This document shows positions 46,765-59,173 of a DNA stretch of 64,000 nt, in pieces (positions within the stretch are counted from its first letter, which is position 1; each line of letters opens with the position of its first letter). The notes below the pieces were generated by a model, which saw nothing but the letters and a program-made list of their open reading frames with translations, was not told the origin of the DNA and did no database searches. The stretch is from Larix kaempferi (taxonomy: Eukaryota; Streptophyta; Pinopsida; Pinales; Pinaceae). The stretch lies in the NCBI GenBank assembly GCA_027924585.1, contig BSBM01000425.1:186001-250000 (forward strand), read 5' to 3'. The position numbers were made by a program, and so were the translations under genes.

Positions 46765-46785
46765 GATGCCCCCTAATGTGTGAGG
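46765..46785 (-). promoter_or_regulatory. Polypurine tract of Gypsy-2
   Basis: The reverse complement reads CACATTAGGGGGCATC immediately before the 3' LTR; G-rich tracts here prime plus-strand DNA synthesis. Gypsy-4 has the same placement and a similar G run. Confidence 0.7.
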
Positions 46786-48572
46786 TCAGAGACTGAAAGT
46801 GGTACGATGGCTGAAATACATTATAAAACTCAAAAGTGGAGTGATGGAGACACAAGTGGAAAGAACGGATCACTCGTCATAATACAATAGTATCTCTGAA
46901 TACATGTTGGTATAGTACAAATATTTGATACAATGGCCATGAATAGGCAGTACATAAGTAGATACATGTCATAAGTGATCATAGCCATGATCCCTCTACA
47001 GTAAGATATGGTCTTCTGCTGAAAAGAAGACAACTGGTGCAAACTGGAGGTACAAACTGCTGAAATCTAAGAGGTGATCCCTCAGATGTAAAGTCAAAGT
47101 CATATGTAGCATACTGAATGCCACAATCACTTGGGGTCTTCTACACAAGTCTTTGACGGTGCAAGTCCCATCAAGTTAATAAAGGAGTTGGGGTCGAACT
47201 TGATGAGACATCGTCTGATTATTGGTCATTAATGTATACCATTAACAGATGCGAGATGACCCACCGATAATGAAAATGGGCATCAAGGCACAGAGCACAA
47301 TCATCAGAGTGTGAATAAATGGGTTGAAGTTGAACACTAGGATGAATCCATCGATCAGGGGACATTGATGTATTCCCAAAACTATCGATGGCGAGAGAAC
47401 CTACCACTACTAACTGCAAGCCTCAAGGTACTCAACCAAACTCTAAGCCTCAAGTCCCAGAATAAATGAGTTGAGGTCGACGGAACGAGACTCACTAGAA
47501 GGAGGGCATTAAGGCATCCCCCATCAACCAGCACGAGGTAATAGTCAAGATATTTGAGGAGTGGCCAACACCGGTTTTAGGACTTCCTTTGAACAAGAGC
47601 ATGAGTAGATGGATAGACTCAGGCAGGATAGACTTGACATAAACTATGCAATGCAGGAGGCATTACAAAGGGCTCCAGAATGACTGGAAGCTTAACCAAT
47701 CGGTGGAGAAAACTGAGAAACAAGTACAGCTCCTAAAGCCCAACTATAGTCCCGACTCATAATGTACGGAGTGGAATGAATGCTCTATTCAAAGGCGACA
47801 CAACAACTATCAATAAGAAATAATGACCATAATCCCATCTGGCTTTTTGGAATATTTGATTTTTTTTTGTCTTTTCCATATTCGGGAAAAGCTTGAAAAA
47901 GAATAAAATTGCTTATAGTGCAACAAGTGAGGGAACGAGTGTCAAATATCTAACAGATTAGTCCCAAGCAGTGGAACATACCTATGCTCATCGCAAGGAA
48001 GTGCGTGCAGGATGTGGATACTCGGGGGTGTGTTCCCTCAGGGTCAAAGGGTCATCAAATTGTGAAGGGAAAATATATAAGCTCTGCAGGGCTCGACAGG
48101 GAAAAGTGCTTAGGCACCAGGCTATCAACTGATTAAGCGGGAGCCGGAACAAGGCTCAAGCGGCAAGCAGGATGATGCAATGCAATCACAACATGATATA
48201 ACTGAGAATTCCTTTTTCGTAAAGTTAGTATCCTCACCCGAAAAAGTGTAAAACAATGATATAAGAGCTCTTCTAGTCACGTATGACTAGAGTATACCTT
48301 TTTCGTAATTAATCCACAAAGGTCCAGAAAAGGGGTAAACTTATACCTAAGTGAATGTCGCTTAAAATCCTTTAACGAGTCTGAAATGACAAGTATACTC
48401 GGCAATCGTGTTTGATTTTGAAAAAGTCTAACAAGGGCTTAAAAAGGACTTTATAAAAATCTTTTCCATAAAGGTTTAACGAGCCCGAAAAAGTAAACTC
48501 GTGACCTCCTTATTGTTTTTAACGTGCTCAAAGGATATATGGAAGAATGCTCGTAATGAGAGCAGATAAGTG
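46786..48572 (-). other. Conserved 3' non-coding interior of Gypsy-2
   Basis: No long frame. It aligns with 22175-24100 (Gypsy-4) in the same orientation and is therefore a family feature rather than random filler. In minus orientation it would be the long 3' untranslated region. Confidence 0.65.
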
Positions 48573-49646
48573 TCAGGGATATGCGAGACTAGTTCCAAGC
48601 GCATGGAACAAAGCTATGCATAATGCAAGGAACATGAGCAAGATAAGGACACTCAAGGGGTGTCTACGAATTCGGATAGTAATAGGTTCAAATGTATCAT
48701 AACAATGGGGAGGCCTAAACCTATATGCAAGGTTCTGAATATTCCTACCATGGCCGAAGCAAATGTCGAAAAGGACCAGTAAACAAGTATAAGTCCAACT
48801 AAGAATCTTGTCTCCAAGAAACATAAGTACCAAGATCATTTCTAAAATGTATGTAAAGAAAAATCCGATACAAGTCACTCTGGTAGAAACATTTTCAACT
48901 TCACTATTGTTAACCTCAGACATAACACAGGTAGAGCTAACCACTGAAGGTGCCATAGTACCAATACCTGAGGGATCAAAATGATCTTCAAAATGAAGAG
49001 CAAAGCTAAAGGATGTGAAGGAATCTACAGTGGCAAATTCATCATCACAGGAGTTGGAAATTCTAGAAGTAGAATCGAACTCATTAGGATCACCGATTTG
49101 CGGATCTATAGGAGAGCTCAAAGATTCATTAGACTCAAACGTCAAATTAGGGCTGGACAAGATGGTGAATGGATCCAAATTCAAATGGATGGCAGGTTGT
49201 ATTATAGGCCCATCTTGTTCAATAAGATCAAGGGGAGGAGGGGAATGAGATCTATGCTAAGGATCCCCCCACGGCTTGTCATCACCACCCATGGCCTCAA
49301 AAAGAACTCCATTTGAAGGTAGGATACCATCGAGGCTATCATGTGAAAAAGATAGGTTGGTTTCCAAAACTAGTAGCGTAATGGGATCTTCCTCAACTAT
49401 CTAGGAAGAAGAGAGATCCGGATCTGCAGTGGTTTGTTGGATATGATTGTAAGTGAGCTCTACTACAGATAAAGGAATAGACATCCCGACGTGCGCAATG
49501 TCTCTAGACGTGGAACTCTTGGATGGTAAAGTCCACGGATCATTTAAATAAGAGGTCTGGAATAACATATTATTTAAAGGAGGAGGCGCACTGTCGGAAA
49601 TGGTTCCAATAAAATTCACAGGTGTGGAATGGTTAAAAGTTCCCAT
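48573..49646 (-). pseudogene. Gypsy-2 linker region with hydrophobic tail ORF
   Basis: The upstream part (49646-49400) contains IPLSVVELTYNHIQ, matching the protease-RT linker of Gypsy-3. The lower part is an open frame of 203 codons. Its first half is acidic and Ser-rich (SPNLTFESNESLSS), still linker-like. Its second half has hydrophobic stretches (FFFTYILEMILVLMFLGDKI, and LSVLILLMFLALCIALFHAL near the end). No RT motif follows. The switch near 48900 probably marks where RT-to-RNase H was deleted and the 3' interior was joined; the hydrophobic part may be non-coding sequence that happens to be open. Confidence 0.5.
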
Positions 49647-50300
49647 CTATGAGGGGTACATCCCAACACCTATGTTCCCAGTTGCCGACTGAGAATCAGA
49701 AACTTGCAGGACTATTGATCCCATAGATGCTGTGGAAGGAGTGCCAACATAATCCAGCTGATCGATCGTCACACTCTTTCCTTCATGGGGAAAGCAAATA
49801 ACTCGAAATACAGTAGATGCGACAGCCTTCATAGCGTACATCCAGTTCTGACCCAGTAAAAGGTTGTAGTCGATGGGCGCATCAACCACTTCGACTTCAA
49901 TAGGCACAGACTTACCTCCTAAGGAGACAACAAGGGAAGGGATAATTCCATGCGGCGTAAAAGATCTACCATTGAATGCAGTGAGTGTAGTTCTAGATGC
50001 GAGTAGAGGAGGAGAGCCAAGAGCTTTCCAACAAGTTAACGACATTACTAATGCAGAAGCACCTTCATCAACCATAGTACGTTTGACGAAGCTCTTAAGG
50101 AAAACCACCTGGATTTGAAAAGCCAAGTGGTAAGGCAAGCAAGGTTGGACATCGATAGTATCGAACTTGATAACACTAGGACTTCCCCCATCCCGAACTC
50201 CTAACGCACTCAAAAGGGCATGCTTCTAAGAAGGACAAGCTTGCAAAACTTCAAGAGCCGACATGGCACACGGAGTTCGGCCCAAATCTTCTACGATGGA
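49647..50300 (-). pseudogene. Gypsy-2 aspartic protease
   Basis: A retropepsin-like protease that cleaves the polyprotein. The entry LGVRDGGSPSVIKFDTIDVQ leads to LKSFVKRTMVDEGASALVM, where DEG replaces the usual D-[ST]-G active-site triad, as in several plant gypsy lineages. Next come LGSPPLLAS, a flap-like GRSFTPHGI, and the second hydrophobic motif YNLLLGQNWM, closing with FPHEGK. From 50213 the frame is open to a stop near 49647. The lead-in NYSIVEDLG...AMSALEVLQ (50310-50230) is joined across one stop. It is the best preserved protease in the window. Confidence 0.8.
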
Positions 50301-50306
50301 GTAGTT

Positions 50307-52880
50307 CTAGGTGGCTCGAGCATTAGGATTATGCGTAGAGCGCTTGAAAACACCTTTCGGTATTTGCGGCATAATAGAAGGCTTCTTGATATCTAAGGAA
50401 TTATCAAGAGGGGGAGGCTCATTCCCCAAATTTGGTTGTGGTGCACCATAATCACATTGACGAGTAGAAACACAAACCTCCGACTGAACCATATTCACGC
50501 ATATGTAACCACTGGTATTGGAAGAAGACATTGTCATTTCATTACTACCATAACCAGTGGTGGGAGCATGTGAAGCCATGTTTTGGTGATGAGGTAGGGG
50601 ATCCTTCAACATAGCTAGACTTTGTGCCAAATGCTTCGATGCTTCTTTAATATGAGGACATAAGTGAGTAAGATGATCCTCCCCACAAAGCTTGCAAGGG
50701 AATTTCACCTTACGCCTAGGTTTACGATCCTCGCCAGCATTACCGCCTTCCCAAGGAGGGTTGGCATTCTCTTTACGAGGAGTATTATGATTTCTATTAT
50801 TGTTACTTCCATTGTTTCCACCCCTAGGATTATTTCTCCCCTTTTTCTTACCACCAGGTTACTGGTTACCCGACGGTTTCATTGATTGCACATTGTGTAC
50901 ATCAGATGATGGAGTGGAAGTGGACAAGGTGTGAACCTGTCCGGGTGTAGACTGGTTTACCGACAAATTTTGCATTTGATTAGCTACCAAGTCTACAGGG
51001 CGAGTGCATGCAGACCCCATGATGCCATTGGCATGTGGTCTAGGAACTGACATGGGCTCATGTCTTGTTCTCAGTGCATCAGGAATAGTGTCATACAAAA
51101 TGCCAGACTGAGAATAAAGAAGATCTAACTGCTGGACTTTCAAGATAGCTTTCTCCTTAGTCATAATACCGGACATCGAAACATCCTTAGCAATATATGG
51201 AAGTAAAGACTTCAGGAACCATTCCAACATGAACTTTGGAGGAATGTTGGCCTTCACTAATCTCTTCCGTCGATGCCACTCTTGAACGTGGTCAAAAATA
51301 TGTGTGGCCTAATTCTGACGGAAGGTGGACAACAACTCAGCACCAATGTCATAATGAACCGGAAATTGGAAATGGTCTAAGAAAACCAAAGCAATCTCGT
51401 TGAAACCCCTATAGGTGTTTCCGAGAAACTCCACATACCATTTTGCGGCTGCCCCTGTGAGGGTGCATTGAAATAGGTGTAATCGAATGGAATCATGATT
51501 CAAAGAGTTGGAGGAGCACCAAAGGTGAAATGTCGTGACATGATCTCCCTGGTCCTCACCACCTTTCCCCTCAAACTTTGGAATGTCCGAAGGGAGCTTG
51601 GTAGGGACTGGGGGCCAAGTAGGGTCATGACACACCAGATCATTTGTGAGCTTCAAAAGATTTGAGAGATTCAAGCGTGCAAGGAATGGGAGCTGTGGCT
51701 GGAAAGCTTGATTATAAGCTCCCATAAAAGGTTGATTGAATGGAACTATGTTGTACGATGGACCAAAAGCTTGACCATGAGGGTTAAACTGCTGATACTG
51801 AGGACCTGATGGCCCATAAGCTTTCCCATGGCCGTAAGATGGATACCCTCCCCCTGCCTGATCCATTTGAGAGTAAGCAGGTATATGTGCGTTTTGAGCA
51901 CCATATTGGGGTGGTGGGTGATACTGGTGGCCAGCACCGACTGTGTTGTAGTAAGGGTTGCGACCATGGGTATGGGGCATGTATGTACTATTCATAGTGG
52001 GAGCCATGTTGTATTGACTGTAATGGTATGGTATGTTCCCACCCCCAATATTAGGATTAGCTTTAGCAGTCGTGTGATGACCATAAGCATGAGAAGTATT
52101 CCCAGGTCCAATATGGGTGTGACCAGTAGCAGGGTTGGTGGTGTGATGTCCATGTGGATAGGAAATATTCCCACTGCCTACATTACTATTACTAACATCG
52201 ATAGTGGACACAAAATTATGTGATAAGTGTCCACTCCCATGCTTGGGAGGAATGGTATCATGTGCAAAAGTGGTCCTAGGTTGACGAGTAGTGACATGTG
52301 TACTAGGTGGTGGATGGCGAGTCGTGTTTCGGACAACATTCCGACTAGGTTGAGTATTCCTAGGAGGTGGTCATGTTCCAACATTAGCATGGTTAGGAAT
52401 CGGACCAGTCTCCATACTATGTGAGTGGGTGGATAACGTAGTGCCCCCATCTAGGGTAGTTCCCCCAGTGGGTATAGTATGTCTAGCACTTTGACTAGTG
52501 CCAACATGAGTACCAACCATAGTGGAAGGTTCGACAGTATTGTGACTAGGCATACCAAAAGAGAGTGCAGTGGGGTTGACCATAGGGGTGGAATCATCAT
52601 GAGCGTCAGGCCTCCTATATCTAGAATCGCATGGAAACGAAGGAACGAAAGGCTCATCCTGTTCTTCCTCCTTGGGTAAGTTGGGCATACCGTAAAGATA
52701 ATTATCTGAATTTGAAGGATCAAATGGATCCCAATCAAGTGGATTAGGCCAAATAAAACCAGGTTGAGTCGTAGGTGGATCACCTCCCCAATCCTCACGA
52801 GGAGTCTAGGGATCGGAAATGTGTTCAACTCTACCCAAAGGAGTAGAAAGGTCTTGCCCGATATCGGGATGTGTAGCCAT
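50307..52880 (-). pseudogene. Gypsy-2 gag
   Basis: It starts at MATHPDIGQDL (52880). The N-terminal part holds EDWGGD, DPFDP and LYGMPNL as in Gypsy-1. From 52211 a long open frame of 300 codons covers a Tyr/Gly/Pro-rich region (YGHHTT repeated three times in diverged form) and the capsid: LPSDIPKFEGKGGEDQGD, FHLWCSSNSL, CTLTGAAAKWYVEFLG, ending at a stop near 51309. The capsid C-terminus (51257-50860, MLEWFLKSLLPYIAK) and a zinc knuckle, CKLCGEDHLTHLC at about 50700-50660 with CX2CX3HX4C spacing, follow. Stops occur at about 52830, 52372, 51310 and 50862. It supplies the C-terminal gag region that Gypsy-1 has lost. Confidence 0.85.
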
Positions 52881-54624
52881 GTAATCCTCAACGTAAGTCG
52901 TGTAAGAATCTAAAGACTCAGAGGGAGCCCTCTATCATCCTCTAGTAATGTGTTGTGTAACCAAAGCTGGCTTTAAACCAGCCAAACGACAGGACCGACG
53001 GAGTGTAGGGCTCCGCGCCACATTCTCTCTGGAGAGAGACACGACATCTCCTAAAGGCCAACTATCGATCAAAAAATAGTAAATCAAAAGCACACACCTA
53101 GAGAATCTACAGCCAAGAGCAGTCAAATAGAGTGGCTAAATGAGATCCCGACACTAGAGCCGGTATGTCTCACCTAGGAGAGGCTTGAGACTCCCAAACT
53201 ATAGCTGGAGGTAACATAATCAGTTATAGAGACACCCAAGCTTCACTATGTCGACGGGGTCAAGTCCACTACACGAACACAACTGTGCTGTCCAATCCAT
53301 ATCTGACTCAGGACACAAACATCATAACCACTGCAAGTACCCTGTGCGGTACCCAGGTAAGGCAACTATGTCTACTGCAATATAACCAATGCTTAGGGGA
53401 ACAGTCGTAGGTGGGACCCGTAGCTAATCCCGAAGCACAAGAGGATGAACCTACAATACCCCCATATACGAACAAATCTTGGATATATCTCCCACGTTCA
53501 ACTGGTGTCAGAGGGATATCTCCTCAACCAACCTCCCATGACCTCGTGCTTAACTCTGGTTTGAGTAGAGCTTTCCTGAGAACATCGATCTATACCATGG
53601 ATTCCTCCACTCCCTGGTCAAACACCTAATGTTTCGTTTAGTAGTCTTGGATTGTTAACTCACAATGATCTATTCCAAGACTCTAAACCTATGCTAGTTG
53701 GTGTACCCTATAAATAAAGTAATTCTAATCAATTTTATGATTAAGCGTTAATTTTAGTGGCTGTGATTACTCAAGGGATATGGTCATGAAACTAGTGATG
53801 TGTAGACTCAATAATATGCACCATCGTCCAATCCTAGACTCAACTATCCAATAAAACAATGTCAATAATATGCAAAATCAACCAACAATTCCAAAATAAA
53901 TATGCAAACTTTTATCTTTTCAATGCACAAGCAGAACCTAAAATGAAGGAAACAAGCACTCAATGCAAAATGTAGTACATGGAAATAAAATATTTTTGTA
54001 TTTTCTCTTATAAACAGAAAGGAAAATGCAAAAATTAAATGATTTTTTTTTGTATTTTTTCAATATATATGGAATGAGAAAATGCAAGGCAATTCCTACT
54101 ATTCAGACACTGAAGTGCCAAGAAGATCACTAAGACAACCAAGCAGATCCTAAACAGCAAGACTCAGCCAAAAGGAAGAGCTCAAAAGGAAGAAACCAAG
54201 AGGTTAAAACCAAAGATTGGTAAAAAACCAAGAAGGCTCAACCAAGAGAAACGAAGAGATCTGGTCACAACCAAGGCATGAAACAATCAAGAAGGAGGCC
54301 AACAAAGACTCAGGAATCAACCAAACTCCCCCAGCAACAACCAATAGCCATAAACCAACAAAAGCTAGAGTTACACGCTATTGTCGAAGGAATACCTGCG
54401 AGTACTCACGAGCAGTAGTGTAAACAGAGGCGGGTGTACGCGGGCATAACTAAGCTAGCCCGCGGGTGAGAAATAGTAAATGGTCAAACAAAGAGTCCAG
54501 AGGCTTAGAGAAAGCAAGTTTTCTGCAATGTATCTCAATGGCCAATCAGTGACACAAAGCTTCAATAAACAACAACTCTAAATATGGACTAATGCTCAAA
54601 TTTTTTCCCAAACATAGATGTTTT
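52881..54624 (-). other. Leader of Gypsy-2
   Basis: An untranslated leader between primer-binding site and gag, aligned in part with the Gypsy-1 leader (53640-53720 with 6240-6320; 53400-53600 with 6370-6560). Codons just upstream of 52880 are open and in frame, so gag may begin somewhat earlier. Confidence 0.6.
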
Positions 54625-54641
54625 CCCTAGTGGAGTCACCA
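54625..54641 (-). promoter_or_regulatory. Primer-binding site of Gypsy-2
   Basis: On the minus strand it reads TGGTGACTCCACTAGGG, four bases (GAAA) after the 5' LTR end, with the same spacing as in Gypsy-1. Confidence 0.75.
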
Positions 54642-54645
54642 TTTC

Positions 54646-55587
54646 TGTATTGGAGAAAACTCACTATGGCTTGGGAATACCAAAACAGACAGATGACTAC
54701 CAGAAATCTACTCAATTCTCAAAACAATGCTATTATAAATGACAATGTTAAAAAAATGGAGAAATGTAACCATCCTCGATCCAACGTTTGATGTAGATCC
54801 CCATTGGAGCTTTCAATCCGTGCACGTCCAAGCACTTGTAATCTGCAAACTAGTCTTGACAACAAATATCTAACAAGTACATGTGACATATAAATAACAT
54901 TAACATCATCAATAACAATGGTCCATAATATCATAAGCAAATGCAACCCAATGTATAAGAAATGACATTCACACCATGAATGGACGAGAACATGAGTATT
55001 TCTATTAATGAACAAGAAGAAGTACAAAGTGATATGACCTCTTGCCGGCAACCAATTTGAGCCAAGATCTAGATCAATCCACTTGTGCCTCCACCACTTC
55101 AATCCTCCATGAATGGCAAACTCAAACTAGAAAGGAGTTTGGAAGGTGAACATAACTAGTTCACAACTACAAGGATCAATGAGTGTAGACTTAAGATAGG
55201 GAAAAAATCCACTAGAGTGCCTTTATTATTCTCTTCCTCCTCCCATCCATGAGCCATATGTGCTCAATATATAGTCCTCTCAAACGTAGGTGAAAGGACT
55301 CATCGAGACGTTACTTGGGCAGATGGAGAGCCAAAGGTCACCCAATGACCTCTTTTTGGGAGTAAAAAGTAATAAAATAGTGTTTTTTACCATTTTACTT
55401 GATACCTGCAGGCTATAGGGATGCAACTCGCGGGTATGCATGCTATAGTGATGCAACATGCGGGTAGGAACAAAAATAGGATAAACTAGTATCATTGAAG
55501 GATGAAAATGGATATGAGTCACTGAAATGGATCCTACAGGCCAAAGAATGCTGATGCTCACAGGGTGGAAGATTTCTGTGTAACAAT
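54646..55587 (-). repeat. 5' LTR of Gypsy-2
   Basis: 942 bp. In minus orientation it starts TGTTACACAGAAATCTTCC and ends CCAATACA, with a TATA box at about 55266-55273. It is followed outward by ATGCG, the target duplication shared with 45818-45822. Confidence 0.9.
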
Positions 55588-58500
55588 GCGACGTAAATTG
55601 AGCTTTGATGCCAATATAGGAAGATATTCACTAATGTACAACATGATTTGGTATACCATATATCCCTCCATCATAGAACCCTTAGCATATGCTTGTTGTC
55701 TGACCAAACCCTTCATAAATTTCAAGTGCCTCTCAACCATCCACATGGACCTTGAGTGCGCAAATTCACACAGTTCAATCTCCTCAACTTGGTGTATGAG
55801 GTAGTGTTCCTGTGCATTGAAAAATGCTGAAGGTAGATGCTTTTGCATTTCACACATGAGACGAGGAATTTATCTCATCCAATACTTTATGTCTTCTTTA
55901 TGGAATTCTTTAGATGACAACCATCTACAAGTGACATGACAACCCAATCAAGAGATTAAAGAAAAAAGTCATTATATTACGTAACATGAAGTAGAGAATG
56001 AAAATCAAAGAATAAGTTCTATGTTGAATTAAACAAACAATAATCACATGGAAAATCACCACTTACCTCATGTATTTCCTGAGACTATATATTATTTGCT
56101 TGACATTGTTGTCGAATTTGTCCGGGATAGAGAGAGGTAGAACATACTGTAACAATAATATACAAATTGTTTCAGTATATCAAAAAAGAGTACTAGACAA
56201 ACAACAATACCAACCATATTCATTGGAAAAAGAAAAAAAAATTATTAAATGCAAACCATAATAATTATTACCTTCATGAAAACATGCCAATCATGCGTTT
56301 TCACCCCCGCGAAATCACCTTTCTTTGTTATGATATTCTTCATGTTCACAAAAAATCCAGTGGGAAATTTAATTTTTCGAATGACTTCTTTTACAACATT
56401 ACTATGCTAGTCCATTAACATCCATGGAAGTGAGTTTATATTGATTTTATCTCCATTGCTATGAAATTGAATGACATCTTTCATTGCATGGTTGTTATCT
56501 TGAATGTCTTTGCAAATTTTGACAATTTTTTCTTTGTCACTCCTTCCATCCAATATTCGCCATAATGTTTTTGTCACATTCTTTCCGATATGCATTGTAT
56601 CAAATAGATGAGCAATTTGTAGGTGCTCATAGTAGGGAAACCTACTAAATTGTCTAGGATAACTTTTCATTCCTCGTGAGAGCCCATTAATGCCTTCATG
56701 ATGATCACATGAACGACAATGATGAAATTAAATATTAAATCAATGTCAATTACACTAAACAACACAAAATATAATAAAATACAATATGATCATATACGAT
56801 GATTGATTATACATACCTTGATGATTTCTATTATATTTCAACTTCCATAGCTGAGGTGTCATTCTCTTTGGTTTTATTGCAGTCTCTTGCTTGCCATTGA
56901 AAAGATGTTTTTCGGTAGTTCGATACCTATGACTCTTGGAGAGGAAGTGCCTATACTCATGAAACACCTCCTTTTCTAAGCTTTTTGAACGACGAGATTT
57001 GATCTTAGGACCACAAACTGGACATGCAAATTTCCCCTTTGTCTGAAGACCTAAATAAAAAGATGGAATATCAATATTGTCTATTATAATTATATAAAAA
57101 ATAACTAGATTATTTAGAAAAACATGCATGTGTATTATATTAACTGGTAGTTCATAAAATTAAATGCAACTAAAGTGGAACTTATAATTACATACCACAG
57201 AAATGGATTAACCCTGGGGAATCATGTACTGTCCATACAAGCATTGCATGGAATTCGAATTTCATTTGTCATATTGGTCTAGATACGTCATACATAGTGA
57301 TGCCATTCCATAACTTCAGTATCTCGTCAATAAGAGGTTTGATATATACATTCATATCTTTGACTTCATACTTACCTGATTGATTTGAACATATAAAATA
57401 AATATTCTAATTATGAGACGTACCATTTAGATATATATAAACCATATTTCACAATAGAAAAACTTTAAATATATATATAACATTATGAGACAAAAAACGA
57501 CAAATGAGAATATACCGCTGCATTAAAAAAAACTGCAGTGTTCGTACCTGGAATAATCATTGACAACATTATGTGCTCCCTCTTTATTGTCAACCATGGA
57601 GTAATGTTGTTGTTGATAAAAAAAATAGGCCACACCGAGTAAACAGATCTCATATCTACAAAAGGATTGACACCATCTACTGGGAAAGAAATCCTAAGAT
57701 TACGAGGTTCATCTTTAAAGTGAGGCCATTTTTCCTCCATATCTCTAAATGCAGACCCATCTGCAGGCATCCGAATAATATCGTCTTGACTTATGTTCTG
57801 TGCATGGTAATCCATAAATTGCGCTATGTTTTTGCACCTGAACAGTCGTTTCAAACGGGGAATAATGGGAATATAACGTAGAACCTTGCAAGGCACCTTT
57901 TTAGTTACTTGATCTGTGTGATATCTACTGATATGACATTCAGGACATTCTGTTGCAAATTCATGCTAGTTGTAATAAAGAACATGATCATCAGGGCATG
58001 CATGAATCGCTTCATACTGCATTCCAATTTCTTTCATGATGGTAGATAAATCTCGATATGTGCGAGGTAAAATATTTGACGGTGGTAATAAATATTCACC
58101 TATCATGCTACCACAAATTAAAATAAAAATCTAGTTAATATAATATAGAAATAATATTAATGAAACAAATTTCATTTGTAGTTATAATTTGACTTATATA
58201 TGAATTAACAAAAAAATACATGACAATCATATATATTTTGTGATGGAATATATTACATACCTTAACATCGGTGTGACTGATATGTTTGAAAGACCATTCA
58301 TAACCTTCAAGTTCATTATCAACAATATAGCAGAGAAAAGATTTGTCTTTGAGCCGTCATAAAGGGGTTCGTATGCCTTGTCAAGAAGAGGTATATCATG
58401 AATATCATCAAAATGTTCATCATTTTCATGATCATCATCATCATCCATTCCAACATTAAATTAATCATGGATCAAAGTATTTGTAACATCATCTTCAACT

Positions 58501-59173
58501 ATGCTATCAATATGATCATCTTCTTCAATGTGATCATTAACTTGTTCTCCATTAATATTCATAGCTCCATGTTCCTCTGGTACTTGTTCTGGAAACACTT
58601 CCTGATACGGACGATATGCCGTAGGATGTCTTTCCTTTATAATTACATGAAACAATCAATAGATAAAAGTTAATATAAGAAATTCAAACGCAAAATATAA
58701 AAATTTCAAACACAAAATGTAAAATTTATGTGATACATTAAAAATTTAATAAATTTTGTACTGTTGGGTTGAAAAGAACAATGGCCAATTGTATTGTTGG
58801 TCAAAAATAAGAAATATTGTAATAATACATAAGAAATATTATAATAATACATAAATTTAAAAAAACAATCAAAATAAAAACATATATAATGCAAAACTTA
58901 CAAATGGATGGTATTCATGTCCCCCCTCGGCGTGACCATGCTCCCTACAATGTTTTGTGGTTGTTGTGATCCAAATTCTTCTCCTCTTAAAGCCCCTGCA
59001 TTCACTACATGGACAATAACATTTCCCATCACCCCTTCTTTCAACTCCTTCCCACAATCTAGCAAGCAATTGTTGATTTTGTTCGTCTGGATCAAGAATA
59101 TTGCTAGTTGACATTTTCTCGTAAAGAGATTAAATGAAGATTATCGATCTTAGAAAATGAAGTGTTAAATTTA

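Larger units (their letters stand above)
45823..55587 (-). mobile_element. Gypsy-2, complete-ended but pol-less LTR retrotransposon
   Basis: It has two 942-bp LTRs, a primer-binding site, a polypurine tract and a perfect ATGCG target duplication (45818-45822 and 55588-55592). The 9765-bp unit sits inside a CACTA transposase exon. Gag and protease are present, but no RT, RNase H or integrase is visible anywhere between 46765 and 49640. It must have moved with proteins from a relative such as Gypsy-1, or lost pol after insertion. Its 3' interior is shared with Gypsy-4. Confidence 0.9.
44478..59114 (-). pseudogene. CACTA (En/Spm) TNP2-type transposase gene, multi-exon, split by Gypsy-2
   Basis: Exon 1 (59114-58902, 71 codons, donor GTAAGT) starts MSTSNILDPDEQNQQLLARL and has the Transpos_assoc zinc motif CYCPCSECRG. 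Exon 2 (about 58637-58261) reads PLYDGSKTNLFSAILLIMNL and holds one TAA. Exon 3 (about 58108-57550) joins it in phase and carries ACPDDHVLYYN, a stop, CPECHISRY, FPVDGVNPF and TIKREHIMLSMIIPG. Later exons lie at about 57370-57210 (MYDVSRPI, one stop), 57050-56815 (GLQTKGKFACPVC), 56710-56275 (LFDTMHIGKNVTKTL; GDFAGVKTHDWHVFMK), 56150-56070 and 55930-55588. Gypsy-2 interrupts there. The frame resumes at 45822 (CDPDSKKDFEGEYPKGKGR) with later exons near 45590-45370 and 45220-44478, ending in an Asp/Glu-rich tail and TGA. The tail includes the DUF4216-like region (YYGYLEDILE, FTMVNTWLFEPG). The protein would cut and paste the element. A handful of stops argue against activity. Confidence 0.85.
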
